Assembly (NCBI RefSeq): GCF_030164465.1
Contig: NZ_JASNJE010000014.1
Coordinates: forward strand, 1 to 64,000
DNA: 64,000 nt
DNA from: Sedimentitalea xiamensis
GTDB lineage: Bacteria; Pseudomonadota; Alphaproteobacteria; Rhodobacterales; Rhodobacteraceae
Direction of reading: 5' to 3'
The notes beneath the pieces are model-generated. The model was not told the DNA's origin, did not search any database, and worked only from the letters and a program-made list of their open reading frames with translations. Made by a program: the position numbers and the translations under genes. The stretch's first letter is position 1. Each line of letters begins with the position of its first letter. Shown one piece after another: positions 16,952 to 24,286 of the stretch.

Positions 16952-17137
16952 ATGAATGACCCGAACGAAAAACTGTGTGCAGAAGCAATTGGAAAGATCA
17001 TCGACCGGCGCGGCCGCGATCACGTCGGCTACCTTTGTGAATGGAACAACGGGGAGCTCCAGCAGGCTTGGTTTGATCAACCTCGCACAGATGTAGTCGT
17101 CGAGATGTTCGAAGTGGACATCTCAAAGGCGAGTTGA
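16952..17137 (+). CDS. Small hypothetical protein
   Basis: A 61-residue hydrophilic protein starting 'MNDPNEKLCAEAIGKIID' with a GGAGAG ribosome-binding site just upstream. No family was recognised. It has no signal peptide or membrane helix. It lies alone between the gene-fragment scar and the Fic gene, in a region that looks horizontally acquired. Its pattern of charged and aromatic residues ('VGYLCEWNNGELQQAWFDQP') suggests a folded small protein rather than noise. Confidence 0.5.
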   Translation: MNDPNEKLCAEAIGKIIDRRGRDHVGYLCEWNNGELQQAWFDQPRTDVVVEMFEVDISKAS

Positions 17138-17302
17138 TCGGCGCGGGCTGCCGAGCAGCGACTTGAATTTGGCCTTGTACGACGAGCAAGTTGGATCTTC
17201 GCATAGCAAGACCGAAGGGTGGCCAGCCCATAGTCAGTACAGCTCGCCAAGCAGTTCCCTGAGCGATAGAGTTGACCTCTATACCTCATTGATGATCTAA
17301 GC

Positions 17303-17333
17303 ATGAGTTATAGAAAGGCTTTCTATAACTCAT
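17303..17333. promoter_or_regulatory. 31-bp perfect palindrome over the fic start codon
   Basis: Two perfectly complementary 15-base arms (ATGAGTTATAGAAAG and its complement) flank a single G at 17318. The right arm runs into the ATG of the Fic gene (17332-17334), so a protein bound here would block initiation. A TTGACC (17272-17277) upstream may be part of the promoter. The C-terminal winged helix of the Fic protein makes autoregulation an attractive idea. Confidence 0.75.
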
Positions 17334-18441
17334 GGCTTGGAACTGGACGCTGCCCGATTGGCCGGATTTCCGGTATGACGCCTCCGCTCTGGAGCCGTTC
17401 GAGCAGAAGTTTTTGCTGTCATCCGGGGAAATCCTCGGCGCGGTCCATCATGTCAGCCCGCCGGAACGCGAGCAACTCCGCATCGAGTTGCTCAGTGAGG
17501 AAGCGATGCAGACGAGCGCCATCGAGGGTGAAATCCTTGACCGGCTCAGTGTCCAGTCGTCATTGCGCCGCCATCTTGGGCTCGACCCCGGCAGCACCCC
17601 GGTAAAACCGCGCGAGCAGGGCGTGGCGGAAATGATGGTCGATGTCTATTCCGGCTTTGCGGACCCGCTGACCCAAGTGACACTGTTTCGCTGGCATCGG
17701 ATGCTCCTGTCCCATGATCGCCGGTTGCAAACCGTCGGAGCCTACCGCCAGCACACAGACGCAATGCAAATCGTTTCCGGCCGCCTCGACCGGCCCACGA
17801 TCCATTTCGAAGCGCCGCCTTCGGAGCGGGTCATGCCCGAGATGGAGCGATACGCTGTGTGGTTCAACAGGACCGGACCGGGGGGCGTGGAATCGCGTCC
17901 GGCCCTGACACGCGCGGGACTCGGCCACCTCTATTTCGAGAGCATCCACCCGTTCGAAGACGGCAACGGCCGCTTGGGTCGCGCCCTCGCCGAAAAGTCG
18001 CTGGCGCAGAACATTGGCCAGCCGACCCTCATCTCGCTCGCCTTCACCATCGAGAAGGAGCGCAAGGCATACTACGACCAGCTCGAGCAGCATCAAAAAA
18101 CGCTCGACGTGACCGATTGGCTCGTCTGGTTCGCGGAAGTTGTCTTGAAGGCCCAACAGGCAACACTCGACCGCGTCGGCTTCTTCATCAGCAAGGCACA
18201 CTTCTACGATCGTCACAGAGACCACTTGAACGAACGCCAGGCCAAGGCCATCGCTCGAATGTTTCGGGAAGGCCCTGGCGGTTTCAAAGGCGGCCTCAGC
18301 GCCGACAACTATCTCAAGATCACCGGGACCTCACGGGCAACCGCGACCCGCGATCTGCAGGACTTGGTCGAGAAGGGTGCGCTCAGCCGAACCGGTGAAC
18401 GACGTCACACGCGGTATTGGTTGAATCCGGGTGAAGAATGA
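17332..18441 (+). CDS. Fic-family AMP-transferase-like protein with N-terminal DUF4172-type region and C-terminal winged helix
   Basis: A 369-residue Fic protein. The catalytic motif 'HPFEDGNGRLGR' is complete (residues 206-217). The inhibitory motif T-S-A-I-E-G (61-66) lies N-terminal of the Fic core, a class II arrangement. The N-terminal 'WNWTLPDWPDFRYD' is the DUF4172-like start. The last ~70 residues ('LKITGTSRATATRDLQDLVE' to 'HTRYWLN') form a DNA-binding-type winged helix. Such proteins AMPylate or otherwise modify targets and are kept off by the inhibitory glutamate. No antitoxin gene is next to it, consistent with in-cis inhibition. The 31-bp palindrome over the start suggests autorepression. 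Confidence 0.92.
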   Translation: MAWNWTLPDWPDFRYDASALEPFEQKFLLSSGEILGAVHHVSPPEREQLRIELLSEEAMQTSAIEGEILDRLSVQSSLRRHLGLDPGSTPVKPREQGVAEMMVDVYSGFADPLTQVTLFRWHRMLLSHDRRLQTVGAYRQHTDAMQIVSGRLDRPTIHFEAPPSERVMPEMERYAVWFNRTGPGGVESRPALTRAGLGHLYFESIHPFEDGNGRLGRALAEKSLAQNIGQPTLISLAFTIEKERKAYYDQLEQHQKTLDVTDWLVWFAEVVLKAQQATLDRVGFFISKAHFYDRHRDHLNERQAKAIARMFREGPGGFKGGLSADNYLKITGTSRATATRDLQDLVEKGALSRTGERRHTRYWLNPGEE

Positions 18442-18502
18442 TTATTTTTCATTATATTACAGATATTTAAGAAATTATGCGTAATCCGTTTTATGTAAAA
18501 TC

Positions 18503-18530
18503 AAGGGGGGTGTATCCCCTCAGCATACGG
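18503..18530 (+). repeat. Left terminal inverted repeat of the IS1595-type element
   Basis: It begins AAGGGGGGTGTATCCCCT and ends CATACGG. It is complementary to the right end at 20928-20955, with mismatches only at the 7th and 19th-21st positions. The GGG-rich tip is typical of IS1595-family ends. Confidence 0.8.
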
Positions 18531-18587
18531 GGTTGCGCGAGACGCACAGAGGTTGCATGGTATCGAAATTCTAAACTTGGAGTTTCT

Positions 18588-19436
18588 ATGCCAGTATTTC
18601 AATTTCTGCGTTTGTCCCTAAGTGTTCCAACAATTGGAGACCTAGCCAAAGAAGATCATCGAAATGAGCCGGATGTATCGCGACGTGAATACCTGACCGA
18701 GGCGTTCTCGCATCGTTGGGACTTTTATTATTCTGGTAGGCAATACACATTTATGCCCTGCCCGGATGCGGTGCAGGGGCCGGACATTTTCTCTGGCTTT
18801 GTGGGGAAGCCAGTCGTCGAACTGGTAAATGCGGGACCGGAACAGCTTTTTGCTCTTACAAAATCAAAGCATTACAAAGCGGCCTTCCTTGCGATTGACG
18901 TTTCAGCAGACCAACAGGTGGTTGCCTTTGAAAAGCGACAGGATGTCGGATCTGCCCATCGCATCCTCCAGGCGATGTTGGAAGAAGTGGTGAGGAAGCG
19001 GAAAGGCTTCTCTTGGCACAGCGACGTTGAATACATCTCGTCCGAGCAGGACTTTTGGCGGGCCGCAGAAGAATTTCGTGGTCGGATTACCGAATTATCA
19101 TTCGAGTTTTATCCGCCAAATGGCCTAAAAGGCTTTGAAAAATTTAAGGAATTTGATAGAATTGCGAAACAGCAGGCCAACGGGCAAAGCAGTGAGTATT
19201 CCATCAAAAACCCAGATGGAGCAGTCGCACCCGAAGGTGGATTCGTCGAGAGCGCGGTCGAATATGCCGCAGAAGGTCCCGGCAAAATTACGCTAAAAGA
19301 AGGCCGTAAGACACTGTTTAGCAGCAGGCAAGCGAAGAAGACAAAGGATGTTCCGGAGACCATCATGCCTCGACAAGGTGAGCAATCGAAAATTCTTGGG
19401 GTGGTAGCCTGGCTGTTCGGCAAGAAGGATGGCTAA
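18588..19436 (+). CDS. Cargo gene: soluble protein with RexA-like layout
   Basis: A 282-residue protein without signal peptide or membrane helix. The ATG at 18588 ('MPVFQFLRLSLSVP') was chosen; an in-frame ATG at 18477 would start inside the left repeat. Recognisable blocks are 'HYKAAFLAIDVSADQQVVAF', 'ITELSFEFYPPN' and 'SIKNPDGAV'. The order of these blocks resembles lambda RexA (279 residues) and DUF4747-type proteins, but identity is low and this is my own comparison. The stop overlaps the next gene by 8 bases. The length, overlap and the membrane partner suggest an abortive-infection pair. Confidence 0.7.
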   Translation: MPVFQFLRLSLSVPTIGDLAKEDHRNEPDVSRREYLTEAFSHRWDFYYSGRQYTFMPCPDAVQGPDIFSGFVGKPVVELVNAGPEQLFALTKSKHYKAAFLAIDVSADQQVVAFEKRQDVGSAHRILQAMLEEVVRKRKGFSWHSDVEYISSEQDFWRAAEEFRGRITELSFEFYPPNGLKGFEKFKEFDRIAKQQANGQSSEYSIKNPDGAVAPEGGFVESAVEYAAEGPGKITLKEGRKTLFSSRQAKKTKDVPETIMPRQGEQSKILGVVAWLFGKKDG

Positions 19437-19947
19437 GGTCGTCGCCCTCATAGCGTTGGCGGCGGTGATTTCTGCTGTTGTTGTGTGCAGGCCGCACTGG
19501 CTTTCGGAGAACGCCTTCCTTCGCGACTTCGTAAACCACGAAGTTCTCGCTCTGATGGCGGTTGTCCTCACTGTGACGCTTGCTTCTGTCGCAAATATCC
19601 ACATAGCGTTAAATCGGATTGTCGCGCGCCGATTTGGCGGCAACGTAGATCTCAAGAGAGCGGCAGGCGAAGTAAAGCGCGAAATGAAAGACAACGCTTG
19701 GTATATATTCTGGGGGTTCGTCCTGACCATCGTTGTCCTTCTGGTAAAGGGGTTAAACACAAATGATCAACTAATCGTGGCGATTTCAAATGGCGCGGTT
19801 GTTTGGGTCCTGTTTCTGTTTATCCTTTGTATGCATGATATCTACAAAGTCATTTTCGGGATCGTTGATCTTGAAATGGAAGTAGGAGCAGATCAAAGTG
19901 ACGGAGAAGACTACACTTCAGAAAGCCCGGAAGTCGGGCAAGATTGA
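19429..19947 (+). CDS. Cargo gene: four-helix membrane protein with RexB-like layout
   Basis: A 172-residue protein with four predicted membrane helices: about residues 3-21, 38-60, 91-110 and 116-141. The middle loop is basic ('RIVARRFGGNVDLKRAAGEV') and the C-terminal tail is acidic. It overlaps the preceding gene by 8 bases and so is likely to be co-translated. RexB of lambda is also a four-helix inner-membrane protein paired with a soluble sensor of the same size class. No sequence-level family was recognised, so the role as a membrane effector is inference. Confidence 0.7.
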   Translation: MAKVVALIALAAVISAVVVCRPHWLSENAFLRDFVNHEVLALMAVVLTVTLASVANIHIALNRIVARRFGGNVDLKRAAGEVKREMKDNAWYIFWGFVLTIVVLLVKGLNTNDQLIVAISNGAVVWVLFLFILCMHDIYKVIFGIVDLEMEVGADQSDGEDYTSESPEVGQD

Positions 19948-20080
19948 AGACTTCATCAAGGAACACGAGGCCGATCCCGAAGGCGACCTCGACAAACTCG
20001 ACGAGGTGATCAAACGTCCAGCGAAGGGAACCGGGAAAGCAACTCGTCCAGCATCGTCTCAGGACGAACCCGACGATTGA
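19898..20080 (+). CDS. Cargo gene: small charged hypothetical protein
   Basis: A 60-residue, strongly charged protein ('MTEKTTLQKARKSGKIEDFI', ending 'SSQDEPDD'). It overlaps the membrane-protein gene by 50 bases in another frame, and its 3' end overlaps the convergent transposase gene by about 70 bases. The composition (Lys/Glu/Asp-rich with a disordered tail) and the GATCAAAGTGACGG upstream look like a real short gene. I recall similar small proteins next to IS1595-type transposases in alphaproteobacteria but cannot verify that here. Function unknown. Confidence 0.55.
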   Translation: MTEKTTLQKARKSGKIEDFIKEHEADPEGDLDKLDEVIKRPAKGTGKATRPASSQDEPDD

Positions 20081-20888
20081 AGCGATACTCGAATTCCTTG
20101 ACGTAACGCTGCAAATGCTTGTGCGACACGCTGGTATGGGTGCCAGCAATCGACTTTTTCAGATGGTTGAAGAAACTCTCGATCTGGTTGGTGCTGGTGC
20201 CGTCCAGAGTGGCGTATTCGCCCTTGCCGTGGTTCACGGTCTTGTGGGTGTAATCAGTAACCGGAAGCGCCTTCTTATAAGCCCTGTGCTCGTCTGTGTG
20301 GACCTCTGAGCCGGGCTTCACGTTCTCAACGATTTCGGGGATCAGCGACCACCGGGTTTGGTCAGGAACAACCCTGAGCATCACGTCGCCGCCGCGTTCC
20401 ACCATGCCCATGATAACGGCCTTGCGCTCGCGCCAGTCCATGCCGGTGGTCACGCCGCCATAGAAGGTTTCATCTACTTCCACGATCTTGCCTTCACCGC
20501 CAATGGGAGTTTCGCCGTCAATCGCCGCCATGTGCTCGCGGATCAGCGATGCCATGCGCCATGCAGTCTTGTAGGTCACGCCAAGCTGGCGCTGCAATTC
20601 CTTGCCGCTAACACCGTGCTTGGACGTGGTGAACAGGTAAATTGCATAGAACCAGAGTTGCAGCGGTGTGCGGCTCTTTTCGAAGATCGAACCGACCATC
20701 GGGTGAATGTGATGGCCGCACCATTGGCAGGAATAGGCTTGCTCGGATTGCAGGCGATACCATTTGGCCGCGCGCTCGCACTTGGGGCAGACGTGGCCCT
20801 GACCAAACCGAACGTTGAACAAATGCTCCAAGCAGGCGTCGTCTGACGGGAACTGGTTGAAGAACTGGCGAACGTTGGTCATCTTCAT
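20010..20888 (-). CDS. IS1595-family transposase (ISXO2-like DDE domain)
   Basis: A 292-residue transposase from the ATG at 20888; upstream in-frame residues run into the terminal repeat. The N-terminal zinc ribbon has four cysteines (34, 37, 54, 57). The DDE-type catalytic core shows 'EVDETFYGG' (Asp139), 'VHTDEHRAY' (Asp199) and 'TNQIESFFNHLKKSI' (Glu237), all diagnostic of the ISXO2/IS1595 family. The frame is intact, so the element may still be active. It lies next to the right end and points inwards, convergent with the cargo genes. Confidence 0.93.
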   Translation of the reverse strand: MKMTNVRQFFNQFPSDDACLEHLFNVRFGQGHVCPKCERAAKWYRLQSEQAYSCQWCGHHIHPMVGSIFEKSRTPLQLWFYAIYLFTTSKHGVSGKELQRQLGVTYKTAWRMASLIREHMAAIDGETPIGGEGKIVEVDETFYGGVTTGMDWRERKAVIMGMVERGGDVMLRVVPDQTRWSLIPEIVENVKPGSEVHTDEHRAYKKALPVTDYTHKTVNHGKGEYATLDGTSTNQIESFFNHLKKSIAGTHTSVSHKHLQRYVKEFEYRFNRRVRPETMLDELLSRFPSLDV

Positions 20889-20927
20889 CGGCTTGGCTCC
20901 TATACCTAAAAGATAGGAACCGGGATA

Positions 20928-20955
20928 CCGTATGTCAAGGGGATACACTCCCCTT
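20928..20955 (-). repeat. Right terminal inverted repeat of the IS1595-type element
   Basis: Read on the minus strand it starts AAGGGGAGTGTATCCCCTT, matching the left end at 24 of 28 positions. It contains an ATG (20932) that is in frame with the truncated cytochrome gene to the right. Confidence 0.8.
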
Positions 20956-20956
20956 T

Positions 20957-21198
20957 TGTTGCAGATGTTCCGGGCGCAGATCGAGTCGGGCGCGCTGTTT
21001 GGGCAGCGGTGCAGGACCTGCCATGATACGGCGCGCAGCTTCGTCCGGCTGAATCTGGTCCTGCGGGACAATGTCCTGACGGGCCGGTATTCCGGCCGCG
21101 CGGTCGCGCCGTTCCTGCCCGGACATGCCCGCCTGACCGACGCGGAAGCGGCGGAGATGACGCAGGCGCTGACCGCGATCTGGCTGGGCCTGCGCTGA
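20957..21198 (+). pseudogene. 5'-truncated c-type cytochrome-like gene
   Basis: About 80 codons of coherent high-G+C coding sequence contain a haem-attachment motif C-x-x-C-H ('CRTCHDTA'). They then read 'LVLRDNVLTGRY', 'FLPGHARLTDAEAAEMTQAL' and end 'LGLR'. This is the C-terminal part of a cytochrome c-like domain without its signal peptide. The start has been lost at the right edge of the transposon. An ATG inside the inverted repeat at 20932 opens the same frame, but the product would lack export signals. It sits where phoH commonly precedes ybeY in related genomes. Confidence 0.65.
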
Positions 21199-21246
21199 TC
21201 GCGGCCCGGTTGCCGTTTTCCGCCGGATCGCTACACATCGGTCATC

Positions 21247-21759
21247 ATGGCAATCGAATCGATCATCGAAAGCGACGTCTGGGCGGATCTCGATATCGGG
21301 GCACTGGCCGAACGGGCGGTGTCCGGGGCGCTGCGGGCCTGCGATCTCGACCCGGAGGACTGCGAGGTCACGGTCATGGCCTGCGACGACGCGCGCATCG
21401 CGGCGCTGAACCGGGAATTCCGCGGCAAGGCGCAGCCGACCAACGTGCTGAGCTGGCCCGCGGAGGACCTGTCCGCCGCCGATCCCGGCGGCATCCCGCG
21501 GACCCCGGAACCGGACGCGACCGGAGAGATCGCGCTGGGCGACATCGCGATCGCCTTCGAAACCTGCGCCCGCGAGGCCGCGGCCGCCGGCAAGCCGATG
21601 GCGGACCATGTGACGCATCTGGTCGTTCATGGACTGCTGCACCTTCTTGGTTATGATCACATTCGTGACCCGGATGCCACTTTGATGGAACGACTTGAGG
21701 TCGAGATACTTGGCAGACTGGGGCTTGATGACCCATATAGGGACACGGAAGGTCCTTGA
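21247..21759 (+). CDS. ybeY: Endoribonuclease YbeY (16S rRNA maturation factor)
   Basis: A 170-residue single-strand endoribonuclease required for 16S rRNA 3'-end processing and ribosome quality control. The zinc-binding motif H-x3-H-x5-H is visible as '[11 protein letters not shown]' (His128, His132, His138), with the upstream conserved '[18 protein letters not shown]'. Length matches the family. It is followed by corC and lnt, the usual order; the usual phoH partner upstream is absent. Confidence 0.95.
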   Translation: MAIESIIESDVWADLDIGALAERAVSGALRACDLDPEDCEVTVMACDDARIAALNREFRGKAQPTNVLSWPAEDLSAADPGGIPRTPEPDATGEIALGDIAIAFETCAREAAAAGKPMADHVTHLVVHGLLHLLGYDHIRDPDATLMERLEVEILGRLGLDDPYRDTEGP

Positions 21760-21781
21760 GGCCCTCATTCGGACAGGACAC

Positions 21782-22684
21782 ATGGGCGAAACAGACGGCA
21801 GTTCTAGCGCGGCGCAAGGCGCGCAGTCTCGGGACGACACGGACCATATCCCGGCGGACGCGCCGGACACGGAAGACGCCCCCGAACGGTCGGGATTCTT
21901 CGGCAGGATCATAGACGCGCTGAGCCCGGCCGATACCGGCGCCGAAGGTGCGCCCGTGGCCAGGACCCCGCATGGCATGATCAACCTGCGCCGGATGCGG
22001 GTCGAGGATGTGGCGATCCCGACAGCGGAGATCGTCGCCGCCTCCAACAGCATCAGCAAGGACGAGCTTGTGCAATTGTTCCGCGACAGCGGCATGACGC
22101 GCATCCCGGTCTATGAGAATACGCTGGATACGCCGCTGGGCTTCGTGCACCTGAAGGATTTCGCGCTGACCCACGGGTTCAATGGCGGCAGCGTGGAATT
22201 CGACCTGGATTCGATGTTGCGCCCGCTGCTCTTCGTGCCGCCGTCGATGCCGATCGGGGTGCTGCTGGCGAAGATGCAGACCGAACGCCGCCACATGGCG
22301 CTGGTGATCGACGAATATGGCGGGGTCGACGGGCTCTTGACCATCGAGGACCTGATCGAACAGGTGGTCGGCGAGATCGAGGACGAACACGACACGGACG
22401 AGGACCAGACCTGGGTGCGGGAAAAGCCCGGCTGCTACATCGCGCTGGCCAAGACGCCGCTGGCCGAGTTCGAGGCCGAGATCGGGCAGTCGCTGACCGA
22501 CCACGACCAGGTCGATGAAGAGGAAATCGACACGCTGGGCGGGCTCGTCTTCATGCTGTCGGGCCGGGTGCCGACGCGGGGCGAGGTCGTGCAGCATCCG
22601 GACGGGCCGGAGTTCGAAGTCATCGACGCCGATCCGCGCCGCATCAAGCGGCTGCGGGTGCGTCTGCCCGATCACGGCGCATGA
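21782..22684 (+). CDS. corC: CorC/HlyC-family protein with CBS pair
   Basis: A 300-residue cytoplasmic protein with an acidic, low-complexity N-terminus (1-50), a CBS-domain pair (about 75-200, with 'MTRIPVYENTLDTPLGFVHL' and 'RRHMALVIDEYGGVDGLLTI') and a C-terminal CorC_HlyC transporter-associated domain ending 'RIKRLRVRLPD'. It lacks the membrane DUF21 domain. It is linked to magnesium/cobalt efflux in enterobacteria. The ATG at 21782 was chosen over an earlier in-frame start that overlaps ybeY. It overlaps lnt by ATGA. Confidence 0.88.
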   Translation: MGETDGSSSAAQGAQSRDDTDHIPADAPDTEDAPERSGFFGRIIDALSPADTGAEGAPVARTPHGMINLRRMRVEDVAIPTAEIVAASNSISKDELVQLFRDSGMTRIPVYENTLDTPLGFVHLKDFALTHGFNGGSVEFDLDSMLRPLLFVPPSMPIGVLLAKMQTERRHMALVIDEYGGVDGLLTIEDLIEQVVGEIEDEHDTDEDQTWVREKPGCYIALAKTPLAEFEAEIGQSLTDHDQVDEEEIDTLGGLVFMLSGRVPTRGEVVQHPDGPEFEVIDADPRRIKRLRVRLPDHGA

Positions 22685-24192
22685 CGCCACCGGAGCGCCG
22701 GCTGCCGCTGGTCCGCACCGGGCAGGCTTTGGTTCTGGGCGCCGTCGCGGCGCTTGGCCTTGCGCCCTACGGGCTGTGGCCGGCGACGGTGCTGGCGCTG
22801 GCCTGCATCCCCTGGCTCTTGCGCGGGATCGCGCGGGCCGGGCAGGCGGGCTGGATCGGCTGGGGGCTGGCCACGGGCTATTTCGCCCACGGGCTCGCCT
22901 GGATCGTCGAACCCTTCCTGGTGGACGTGGCGCGGCATGGCTGGATGGCCCCCTTCGCGCTGGCGTTCCTGGCGGGGGGGCTGGCGCTGTTCTGGGCCGC
23001 CGCCTTCTGGGGCGCGTTCCGGGTGACGGCGCATCCCGCCGGGCGGCTCTGGGCGCTGATCCTGGCGGTCTCGCTGGCGGAACTGGCCCGCGCCTATGTC
23101 CTGACCGGGTTTCCCTGGGCGGCGCTGGCGCAGGTCTGGGTCGGCACCGGTGCGGTGCTGCTCCTGGCCTGGATCGGCCCGCACGGCCTGGCGCTTCTCA
23201 CGCTGCTGACGGCGGTGCTGCCCGGACAGGCGCTGCTGGAGCGCGGCCCCGTCCCGCGGCGGCTGTCGAGCCTGCTGCCCGCCGCCGTGCTGGCCGCCGG
23301 AAGTTTCTGGGCCGCGCGCGGGGCGCCGGATGCCTATCCCGCCGTCGGGACGGTGCGGCTGGTGCAGCCCAACGCGCCGCAGCACCAGAAATGGGATCCG
23401 GACATGATCCCGGTGTTCTTCGAACGGCAGGTCGGGTTCACCGCCGAACGTCCGCATCCGGACCTGATCGTCTGGCCGGAAACCGCCGTGCCGACGCTGC
23501 TGGACTATGCCGGACCCGCGCTCGAGGTGATCGCCGAAGCCGCCGGGGGCACGCCGCTGGCGCTGGGCATCCAGCGCACGGATGGGCGGCGCAGCTACAA
23601 TTCGCTGGTGAAGCTCGATGGCACCGGACAGGTCGCGGCGATCTATGACAAGCATCACCTGGTGCCCTTCGGCGAATATTTTCCCGGCGGCGACCTTGCC
23701 GCCAGCTTCGGGTTGCGCGGGTTCGCGGCGCGGGAGGGCGACGGATTCAGCGCCGGGTCCGGACCGCGGGTCATGGATTTCGGCACCCTGGGACTGGCGC
23801 TGCCGCTGATCTGCTACGAGGCGGTGTTTCCGCAGGACATGCGCGGCACGGGCGCGCGGCCGGATTTCCTGCTTCAGATCACCAATGACGCCTGGTTCGG
23901 GAAGAACGCCGGTCCCTATCAGCACCTGGCGCAGGCCCGAATGCGGGCAATCGAACAGGGCCTGCCCATGGTGCGCGTGGCCAATACCGGCATTTCCGCG
24001 ATGATTGACCCCAGGGGCGGGATAATCGCCAGCCTGCCCCTGGGCGAAGCCGGGTTCGTCGATGCCGGCCTGCCCGCGCCGCTTGCGCCAACCCTGTATG
24101 CGCGCAGCGGCGACTGGCCGGTCCTGCCGCTGCTTCTGGCGGGGCTGCTGGCGGCGGGCCTGACGCGCGGGCGGAAAATTAAATCGGCCTAG
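22681..24192 (+). CDS. lnt: Apolipoprotein N-acyltransferase
   Basis: A 503-residue inner-membrane enzyme that adds the third acyl chain to lipoproteins. The N-terminal ~210 residues hold several membrane helices. The nitrilase-like domain follows, with the catalytic triad visible as Glu267 ('WPETAVP'), Lys324 ('YDKHHLVPFGEY') and Cys378 ('ICYEAVFP'). A final hydrophobic helix precedes 'RGRKIKSA'. Length and motifs are complete. The start overlaps corC's stop, indicating an operon ybeY-corC-lnt. Confidence 0.95.
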   Translation: MTPPERRLPLVRTGQALVLGAVAALGLAPYGLWPATVLALACIPWLLRGIARAGQAGWIGWGLATGYFAHGLAWIVEPFLVDVARHGWMAPFALAFLAGGLALFWAAAFWGAFRVTAHPAGRLWALILAVSLAELARAYVLTGFPWAALAQVWVGTGAVLLLAWIGPHGLALLTLLTAVLPGQALLERGPVPRRLSSLLPAAVLAAGSFWAARGAPDAYPAVGTVRLVQPNAPQHQKWDPDMIPVFFERQVGFTAERPHPDLIVWPETAVPTLLDYAGPALEVIAEAAGGTPLALGIQRTDGRRSYNSLVKLDGTGQVAAIYDKHHLVPFGEYFPGGDLAASFGLRGFAAREGDGFSAGSGPRVMDFGTLGLALPLICYEAVFPQDMRGTGARPDFLLQITNDAWFGKNAGPYQHLAQARMRAIEQGLPMVRVANTGISAMIDPRGGIIASLPLGEAGFVDAGLPAPLAPTLYARSGDWPVLPLLLAGLLAAGLTRGRKIKSA

Positions 24193-24200
24193 GCGATTGA

Positions 24201-24217
24201 CCCCGCCGCTGGCGGGG
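24201..24217. terminator. GC-rich hairpin between lnt and metK
   Basis: CCCCGCC-GCT-GGCGGGG forms a perfect 7-bp stem with a 3-base loop just after lnt. There is only a weak T-run after it, so termination is possible but not certain. Confidence 0.4.
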
Positions 24218-24233
24218 CTTAACTCGGCTGGCA

Positions 24234-24281
24234 CCTGTCACAACGGCTTCCTGACGTGGCGGGCTTAACCCCAATGGAGCA
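24234..24281 (+). promoter_or_regulatory. SAM/SAH-type riboswitch before metK
   Basis: CCTGTCAC (24234-24241) pairs with GTGGCGGG (24256-24263) around the loop 'AACGGCTTCCTGAC'. The downstream AATGGAGCA (24273-24281) carries the ribosome-binding site. The bases 'CACAACGGCTTCCTG' and 'AATGGAGCA' match the SAM/SAH pseudoknot riboswitch known upstream of metK in Rhodobacterales. In that class, ligand binding forms a pseudoknot that hides the Shine-Dalgarno sequence and lowers translation of SAM synthetase when SAM (or SAH) is plentiful. The ATG follows 5 bases later. Confidence 0.88.
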
Positions 24282-24286
24282 CTTTC

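Larger units (their letters stand above)
18503..20955. mobile_element. IS1595-family transposon with three cargo genes
   Basis: A 2.45-kb unit bounded by 28-bp inverted repeats (24 of 28 positions match). It contains a rightmost transposase on the minus strand and three plus-strand cargo genes. IS1595-family elements are known to carry passenger genes. The interior is visibly less G+C-rich than the flanking chromosome. No 8-bp target duplication is visible at the ends, suggesting a later rearrangement or deletion beside it. The right end abuts a 5'-truncated cytochrome c gene. Confidence 0.82.

Noticed and set aside
18477-18587. Earlier in-frame ATG for the RexA-like cargo gene
   Set aside because: It would place the start outside the transposon and translate the inverted repeat.
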